Below are positions 56,176 through 64,000 of a stretch of DNA of 64,000 nucleotides, in pieces; the first letter of the stretch is position 1, and each line of letters starts with the position of its first letter. Both the position numbers and the translations under genes were made by a program. Origin of the DNA: Drosophila persimilis (Eukaryota; Arthropoda; Insecta; Diptera; Drosophilidae); the NCBI RefSeq assembly GCF_003286085.1, contig NW_020825362.1, positions 124,001 through 188,000 of the forward strand, in the 5' to 3' direction. Under the pieces are notes generated by a model that was not told the DNA's origin, made no database searches, and saw only the letters and a program-made list of their open reading frames with translations.

Positions 56176-59100
56176 ATGGATAAAAAAAATCGGAGAAGTT
56201 CGGTGAGTTTTGTTGAACTCTTAGTATGTAGTCGAATATTTATCAAAACATTTGAAGCTGCGGCGGCAACCGCCAACCAAAGAAGACGATCAGACAGCGA
56301 CATCTACAATGCAGAATTCCATGCTAAAGCGTCGTATCAGCTTTAGTGGCAAGAAGTCCGTGAGGTGAGTGCATGCTCTTAATTCGTATAATTTACTGAA
56401 ACAATACTGTTCTGCTTCACAGGGTGTTCGTGAATACAGAGGAGCCTCACTATTGGGAAAACTCCTACGAATTATCGGATTGCACCAATGGCGAAGACAA
56501 CAGCAAAGAGCAGGCACCAAAAACCGGCCCTAGCCGGCAAGCGCCGACAGCGGACAAGGAGAATGTGCATATTGACATGACGTTGAATCTGAGGACGAGC
56601 ATCGATGTGCCCATGTTCCCATGCGAAACGAATCGTAATCGCCCCAATTGTTCGGTGCCCCGCGAGTCACTATTTGCCGAGAGCTTCTCTCTCTCCTCGA
56701 TTGGACGGGAAAAGCTAAAGGACACGCTGTACAGCCATCGAATTACGGACAAGACCATAGATCTGATGCAGATCACATCCAAAGTTGGGGACGACTGCTC
56801 GTTGGATTTGTCCACGCTTAAAAAGGAACATATGAAAGGACAACCAACGACATTTGTGAGTGATTCCTTAATGGACATCACGCCACTGGGATTCGTCGAT
56901 CCAGTTGCTGCTTCTGTCCCCGTTCCAGTAGAAAAGGATAATGATAATCCTGTACAGAAATCGTTTAAGGAGGTGGAAGAGTGCCGAAAGGACAGCCAGA
57001 GGCAGGGAGATATATCCTTTGACTGTGACATTAATGGTTTGTTGTTTCCTCTCTTCATTTGAACTGTTCATAGTAAACTTTCTCCCTCACAGATTTCAGT
57101 GCCAGAGACCGAATGCCGTCGAATGGTTCCTCCGATACAGACTCCAACAATAGCACCATCAACTATCTGGGAGACGAGTCTGCTCTCATTCCATTCGACA
57201 TGATTTCTGGGAATAACATCAGCAAGAAGCTGAACTTTCGTCAGCTGAACGATGACCTGGAAGCGGGAAAGATTAAGGTATTTGCGAACGGCCCCAGGAC
57301 CCCGACCACCGATCCCAGGGCCAAACAGAAGAAGTTCTGGCATGGACTGGATGAGGATATTGATCAGGACCAGCAACATAAGGACATCAACATAAGGAGC
57401 ATTAAGCCGCGTGGCCCTTTAAATTTCAGTGTGAATATGACTATGTCCCCCTTGGCACAAGCAACGCCAGTGGCAAGGGTAGTGCCATTGCCGAGGGAAA
57501 AGCTGAAGATACCGGATGACAAGCGCAAGTATCGACTCTCGCAGGCGGATGAGGTGATGCTAGACAACACGAACTTCCTGGCACATGCCAAATTGGGTGA
57601 TGAGACCCAATCCCGGAATAGTTCCAAGATCTTCACGAGGAGAGAGACAACATATGAGAGCTTGGAGCTCGATGTGGGTCTGCCCAACAGGAGCAGCAGC
57701 TGCAGCCAGAACTTCCCTCCATCCACCATGCAGGAGGCAGCATCGAAGCACTCCAAGCCCAGACAGACCATTCATCTGCCTGCGAAAATGGAGCAGGATG
57801 TGTTTCAGGTGGAACAAGCTGCTACCGCCATCCCTCCAGGGCGCTCCTCCTCCTCCTCTGCCAGACGTACCTTGAACCTGAACGAGTCCATGGACCAAGA
57901 CATTGTCGAGGAGAAAGCCATAGTCACCCAATCAGAGGTTAACGTCATGCACAAAGGCGCCAAATCGAAACGTAGAGAGACTTTGCTCATGGAGGAAAGC
58001 ATGGAAGAGGATATTATAAGTCCCCTCAAGGAGCTGCATCTCAAGGCAAGTGCTCCTCCCAAGGAAAAGGAGAAATCTAAGACCCGTCAAACTCTCCACT
58101 TGGCGAAACCGTTTGAGGAAGACGAAGCCCTCCCTCGGAATGCTGCAACCACTGTGGCCATAAGGAAAGATAGTAAGCACCTGGCTGAAGCCGTTCAGGA
58201 GCATCTACCAATGGCAAATCATAGATACAAAGCTCGGCAGACTATTCTTCAGGCGGAGCCAATAGAGGAGGATGTCACAAGGAAAGATTATGAGCACCTG
58301 CCCGAAGCAATTAAGGAGCATCTACCAACGGGAAATCATAGATATAAAGCTAGGCAGACTATTCTTCAGGCGAAGCCAATAGAGGAGGATGTCACTGGCC
58401 CTGGGGCCACAAGGAAAGACTATGAGCACCTGCCCGAAGCGGTTCAGAAGCATCTACCAACGGGAAATCATAGATACAAAGCTCGGCAGACTATTCTTCA
58501 GGCGGAGCCAATAGAGGAGGATGTCACTGGCCCTGGGGCCACAAGGAAAGATTATGAGCACCTGCCCGAAGCAAGATACAAAGCTAGGCAGACTATTCTT
58601 CAGGCGGAGCCAATAGGGAAGGATGTCACTGCCCCTGGAGCCACAAGGAAAGATTATGAGCACCTGCCCGAAGCGGTTCAGAAGCATCTACCAATGGCAA
58701 ATCATAGATACAAAGCTCGGCAGACTATTCTTCAGGCGGAGCCAATAGAGGAGGATGTCACTGGCCCTGGGGCCACAAGGAAAGATTATGAGCACCTGCC
58801 CGAAGCAAGATACAAAGCTAGGCAGACTATTCTTCAGGCGGAGCCAATAGAGGAGGATGTCACTGCCCCTGGAGCCACAAGGAAAGATTATGAGCACCTG
58901 CCCGAAGCGGTTCAGAAGCATCTACCAATGGCAAATCATAGATACAAAGCTCGGCAGACTATTCTTCAGGCGGAGCCAATAGAGGAGGATGTCACTGGCC
59001 CTGGGGCCACAAGGAAAGATTATGAGCACCTGCCCGAAGCGAGATACAAAGCTAGGCAGACTATTCTTCAGGCGGAGCCAATAGAGGATGATGTCACTGC

Positions 59101-62100
59101 CCCTGGAGCCACAAGGAAAGATTATGAGCACCTGCCCGAAGCGGTTCAGAAGCATCTACCAATGGCAAATCATAGATACAAAGCTCGGCAGACTATTCTT
59201 CAGGCGGAGCCAATAGAGGGGGATGTCACTGGCCCTGGGGCCACAAGGAAAGATTATGAGCACCTGCCCGAAGCAAGATACAAAGCTAGGCAGACTATTC
59301 TTCAGGCGGAGCCAATAGAGGAGGATGTCACTGCCCCTGAAGCCACAAGGAAAGATTATGAGCACCTGCCCGAAGCGAGATACAAAGCTAGGCAGACTAT
59401 TCTTCAGGCGGAGCCAATAGAGGAGGATGTCACTGCCCCTGGAGCCACAAGGAAAGATTATGAGCACCTGCCCGAAGCGGTTCAGAAGCATCTACCAATG
59501 GCAAATCATAGATACAAAGCTCGGCAGACTATTCTTCAGGCGGAGCCAATAGAGGAGGATGTCACTGGCCCTGGGGCCACAAGGAAAGATTATGAGCACC
59601 TGCCCGAAGCGGTTCAGAAGCATCTACCAATGGCAAATCATAGATACAAAGCTAGGCAGACTATTCTTCAGGCGGAGCCAATAGAGGAGGATGTCACTGC
59701 CCCTGAAGCCACAAGGAAAGATTATGAGCACCTGCCCGAAGCGGCTCAGAAGCATCTACCAATGGCAAATCATAGATACAAAGCTCGGCAGACTATTCTT
59801 CAGGCGGAGCCAATAGAGGAGGATGTCACTGGCCCTGGGGCCACAAGGAAAGATTATGAGCACCTGCCCGAAGCGGTTCAGAAGCATCTACCAATGGCAA
59901 ATCATAGATACAAAGCTAGGCAGACTATTCTTCAGGCGGAGCCAGTAGAGGAAGATGTCACAAGGAAAGATTATGAGCACCTGCCCGAAGCAAGATACAA
60001 AGCTAGGCAGACTATTCTTCAGGCGGAGCCAATAGAGGAGGATGTCACTGCCCCTGGAGCCACAAGGAAAGATTATGAGCACCTGCCCGAAGCGAGATAC
60101 AAAGCTAGGCAGACTATTCTTCAGGCGGAGCCAATAGAGGAGGATGTCACTGCCCCTGGAGCCACAAGGAAAGATTATGAGCACCTGCCCGAAGCGGTTC
60201 AGAAGCATCTACCAATGGCAAATCATAGATACAAAGCTCGGCAGACTATTCTTCAGGCGGAGCCAATAGAGGAGGATGTCACTGGCCCTGGGGCCACAAG
60301 GAAAGATTATGAGCACCTGCCCGAAGCGGTTCAGAAGCATCTACCAATGGCAAATCATAGATACAAAGCTAGGCAGACTATTCTTCAGGCGGAGCCAGTA
60401 GAGGAAGATGTCACAAGGAAAGATTATGAGCACCTGCCCGAAGCAATTAAGGAGCATCTACCAACGGGAAATCATAGATACAAAGGTCGGCAGACTATTC
60501 TGCAGGCGGAGCCAATAGAGGAGGATGTCACCCCAAGAAAAGATTATGAGCACTTTCCCGAAAAGAAAGATTATAAGCACTTGGCTGAACCCGTTCAGGC
60601 GCATCATGTGTCGGACAGTAGATATCGTTCGTCGAAATCTAGGCAAACCCTGCTTATGGCAGAAGCCATCGAGGAGAATCATTCCACTGCATACCATAGT
60701 TTAGAACCGAAAATATCTCAGGAAGTCAGGGAAAAATCTGTGGCCTTTGAGCCCATCAATACTCTTCCACTGTCGGAACTCATTGAAGAAAGTAAGGCAG
60801 CACTTCGGACGTCTAAAGCCCGCCAAACTCTGCCCTTGGCCGCTCCCATGGATGTAGAGGGGGAGGAGCCCCCGACAGAACCACCTCTCGAGGAGTCTAC
60901 AAAAGTGGCTCCAAGTCGTGGCTCCCGAGCTCAACAGACGTTGATCATGTCGGAATCTATGGAAGAGCAGGAGGAGGAAGTGGACTTTCACAGTCCCATC
61001 CAATCAATAAGAACTCATCCGGAGCTCCTTCCAATCACACCCATGCTGAGACTAAACGGATCAGGGTCAGTTTGTTCCATGGATGAATTTGAACTGTTCG
61101 AGGAGGAGAGCAAGCAGGCGGCTACGCCTCGCGGTCCGCTTCAGAAGGCGTCGGTATTGCTGCGGAAAATACGCTCCATGGGTGAGTCCATGAAAATGAG
61201 TTTCGAGGAAGATACCTCAGGATGTGGCACTCCTATACGGCACAGTGGAAATGCCAAGCGATTATCGGACCACCTCACGCCTAATCTGCCAGAGGCCAAG
61301 AAGCGTAATACCCATCTCCTTGCGGACAGTAAAACGGAGCAGGAGATGGAGATGGACATGAGTGTTTCCATTAAAGAAGTGACGACAGCGGTGGACAAGA
61401 ACTGTGACCTTATCTTGCGGCCGCAACGCCCCGTATTGGAGCAGAGACCCATCACTATTTCGGATGTGTCCGCCTACTTCCAAGCTCAGCCGTGCAAGGT
61501 GAAGAAGAAGCCGGCTGAGAGTAAGACAGAGAAGGAGGACGAGGAGAAGCGCGACACTTGCCCCAGGTATAGTGGAAGCTCCACAGATCGTTCGTTCAAG
61601 AGCTACGAACCCACAAACAAGAGATTCATCAATCTATCCGGTGACACGAACTCTTCGACTGCCCTAATGGGTACCATCAATGTCGATGAAATGGAGACTA
61701 GTCATATAGATAAAGTTCGGCTCAGTTTGGTCTCCACTCTGGCTGATGAACCGGACACAGATGAGGAAGCACCAGTTGAAGGCGCAGCGGCACTGGCCAA
61801 ACAGCCTCAGCCAGAGCCGGAGCCTGAGTCCTGCCAGGAGCAGCAAGCGAGCTCTCGAGTGGTGGCTGCTGGGTCCAGCGCATCCTGTAGGAAGTGCATG
61901 AACTGCAGGAGATCCCTGAATGAGACAAGGCTTAGCAACGACTCCTTTGTCCTGCCCTCCCAGCCCCAGTGGGATCTGACGCGGGAAATAGAAATGCTGC
62001 GACGCGTAAGAGCGAGGCCCAACCTGGATGATGTGCACAAGTATTGGGAAATGAAAGAGCAGGAGAGGCAGACGATCGCCCTGGAGAAAGAGCTGGACAG

Positions 62101-63043
62101 CTCCAGCGATGCGTCCGATGAGGAGTTCAGCGAGTGGGACGTGAACGAGGTGATGGCGGGATACAACAGGAAGATGGAAAGGTGAGATCCATTGAAATAC
62201 TTTTTACAGGCATCCATTTTAACCCGCTCCGCACCCTAGATTCAAGCGCAACCTGGCCGATAAGCCGGACATTTTACAGCAGGCTCTCGTTCGATTTGAA
62301 CCAGTGGAAACGTTCTTTGATCGCTTGGCTGGCCTGTTGACCGAGCAGCAACCCAACTGGATATTTGACTATCAGCTAAAGATATCGCGCAAATTGATCT
62401 TCACCCATCGACTGCTTACCACATTTCGCCTGATTGTTGACTATGAGACAGTGGACGACTTGGAGACTGCTATAAGGGTATGCGCCCTCAACGTGGAGCA
62501 GGCCACACTCATTTTCCCACTGCAGAGTTGGACAGCGTTTGAGCATCTGCTTGACTTTCAGCTGCAGCTCAAGATGCCAGTGAGTCACACCGACTCCATT
62601 GAGGGGAGCAGCGTGGAGGCATTCGCACAATTTCTGCAACGCACAGATACAATTTGTGTGGACGTACTACGCACATTCCACAAATTGTTGAAGGTTCTTA
62701 CAACCACAAAGGCGAGTCTTCTGAGGTAAATAAAATATACATGGACAGTCCATGATTTCCTTCCCCCCGTGTGTCTAAAATTACATGCTCTTCTTCTTAT
62801 TAGGCAGGGGAATCAAATGGTTATAAAAAAGACTGTGCGCAGGCGTATTGAGGTGGATACACGTACGGCAATTGAGAAGACCGATTTCGTAATTGAAGTT
62901 GCCAATGTTGAAGGAATTTCGTTCAGAGATATTCTGCACCCAAGAATACATTTCTTCAACGAAAATATTCAGTATCTGCCAGTGGGAGTGGCTTTCTTAG
63001 AAGAATTTCTAGATCATCCTGAACAGTATCTCAAAACTTAATA
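56176..63043 (+). CDS. Spc105R: Spc105R/KNL1 outer kinetochore scaffold with expanded repeat array
   Basis: KNL1 orthologue that recruits checkpoint proteins and PP1 and joins Mis12 and Ndc80 complexes. Six exons: 56176-56202, 56258-56364, 56423-57036, 57093-62181, 62240-62725 and 62804-63041; total 6,561 nt, 2,186 residues, longer than D. melanogaster (about 1,960). A PP1-docking RISF is at residues 35-38 (family RVSF). The giant exon 4 holds MELT-like modules of the type RQTL-x(4-6)-MEED (about 57760-58130 and 60640-60990), and between them 20 near-identical units RQTILQAEPIEEDVT (residues about 628-1405). A Cys-rich CRKCMNCRRS patch, a coiled coil and the kinetochore-targeting RWD region (exons 5-6) end the protein. 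AATAAA overlaps the stop. Coding stop is TAA at 63039-63041. Confidence 0.95.
58226..60560 (+). repeat. Coding tandem array in Spc105R, 20 units, partly a 234-bp higher-order repeat
   Basis: Units begin TACAAAGCT(A/C)GG. Long units are 132 bp (44 codons), short units 102 bp (34 codons, ending LPEAR) and three or four are reduced (lacking GPGAT or similar). From about 58459 to 59280 long and short units alternate, giving a 234-bp period. All lengths are multiples of three so the frame is kept. Copies are nearly identical in bases, including synonymous sites. Confidence 0.95.
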
Positions 63044-63234
63044 AACCTTAAAGGTATTAGAAACAAAAACATGGTTTGAAAACAAAAAATTTAATATATA
63101 TTGTTATTTTTTAATTTATTGCTTGTTATCTTTAGCTATCTATTTCATAATTGTTAAAGGTATATTAAAGAACATAGAAACTCAAATCGTGCTCCCCCCA
63201 TCATTTATTCAACTGCATTGCATTTATGTCCTTG

Positions 63235-63765
63235 TCACTCATTTCCTTTCAAACTTAGGCGCACAGCTCTACTATCTAGTCAATAATAACGTTAGCCGTT
63301 CACCAATGACCTTTCTGTTTTGAACTTCTTTGCTTAAACTTTATTTTAGACACTATCCAAGAAAAAAGAGTGCTTCAAATTAGCCAGTCACGTAGAAAAT
63401 TTATCAATCAATCGGATAAGAGAAAGGTACGGAAGTCCTAGCTAGCTAGCAATATAAAATCGAAGATCAAAATCGAGGAATATGATTTCTGATCATGGAG
63501 AGAGAATGATTAACCCATTGTTGACCAGTTATTTAAATATACGCACGAATTTTATGAAACTTCACGAATTTTAGCGCAATTCAGGTGAAAGATATCGCTG
63601 TTTTTTTAAGTTCAGAGGAAAGATGGCATGGATCTACCAAAAAGATGTAAAATCAGTACCATTTACCTCAAATCGTTAAATTGTTTAAATAGAGGGGGGT
63701 TCAGTGGCTTAATTTCGTTTTTGTCAGACCGTATATTTTTTCGCTAAGTGCAGGTCACACTGATT
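63235..63765 (+). repeat. Right copy of the ~500-bp diverged direct duplication
   Basis: Collinear with 53570-54075. Ends with GGTCACACTG (63753-63762, a motif 1 match), where the left copy has GGTCACATTG. It begins about 190 bp after the Spc105R stop. Confidence 0.75.
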
Positions 63766-64000
63766 TTCTTGCCACCATGTCTAGCTCACACACCTTGCAA
63801 TTTTTTCATAGTATTATCCAGTATATTTTAGGTCGCGTTATAGGCTCACCCTCTTGTCGAATGCACCAATGTAGAAACCGTGCAGAAATGCCATTTAGAA
63901 CCATGTCCCAGACCACATCGAATACTAATTCGCGATCACCATCTCGGAAAAAATAATGTTAAAAAGTTGATAACGGAGGCTTTTCACACTGGCGCTTCCA
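63766..64000 (+). pseudogene. Possible fragment related to HAGH 5' region, truncated by window end
   Basis: After the duplicated block the collinearity seems to go on weakly. ACCAATGTAGAAACC near 63866 resembles ACCAATATAGAAACC in HAGH exon 1 (about 54233). GCGATCACCATCTCGG near 63933 resembles GCGATTCCATCTGG further along the same exon. No intact frame is seen. This could be a degenerate gene 5' end or chance similarity. Confidence 0.35.

Noticed and set aside
58454..60208. Series of 77-111-codon minus-strand frames with the same sequence
   Set aside because: They are shadows of the Spc105R tandem units; their 234-base spacing simply reports the higher-order repeat.

Overview
The window is insect nuclear DNA, almost certainly Drosophila. 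Genes have short GT-AG introns of about 50-70 bp, the intergenic DNA is rich in microsatellites, and housekeeping genes sit in tight head-to-head pairs with Drosophila core-promoter motifs (DRE TATCGATA, motif 1 YGGTCACACTR). The recognisable genes (Pitslre/CDK11, Pcif1, Pex14, Pex16, Six4, Spc105R) are Drosophila orthologues that I recall lying on Muller element D (3L of D. melanogaster). Microsatellite density and long intergenic tracts suggest an obscura-group species, but this is inference; the sequence alone does not fix the species.

Layout: 1-5.5 kb holds the last exon of a von Willebrand C-type, single-pass membrane protein gene (+). From 5.5 to 22.8 kb I find no protein gene. Instead there are microsatellites and a dispersed family of ~30-bp repeats built around the core ATGGGCAGCACTT. 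From 22.8 to 33.4 kb lies a compact block: VPS26C (-), a twin-CX9C protein (+), a DMAC2-like mitochondrial protein (-), Pitslre/CDK11 (+), Pex16 (-), Pex14 (+). From 35.0 to 46 kb: Pcif1 (-), TRAPPC12 (-), a Myb/SANT-like coiled-coil gene (+), Six4 (-). From 46 to 53 kb the DNA is sparse, with one small orphan gene near 48.4 kb and a membrane protein gene at 52.1-53.1 kb (-). From 54.2 to 63.0 kb: glyoxalase II (HAGH, +) and the giant kinetochore scaffold Spc105R (+), which has an internal array of 20 near-identical repeats. The last kilobase is a diverged copy of the DNA just upstream of HAGH.

Most genes are housekeeping and work in different pathways: endosomal recycling (VPS26C), mitochondrial assembly (CX9C protein, DMAC2-like), transcription and splicing (CDK11, Pcif1), peroxisome biogenesis (Pex16 and Pex14, divergent from one short interval), tethering (TRAPPC12), methylglyoxal detoxification (HAGH) and chromosome segregation (Spc105R). 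Six4 is a developmental regulator and sits in the gene-poor right-centre. Exon structures below were derived by reading splice sites and checking that the summed coding length keeps one open frame.
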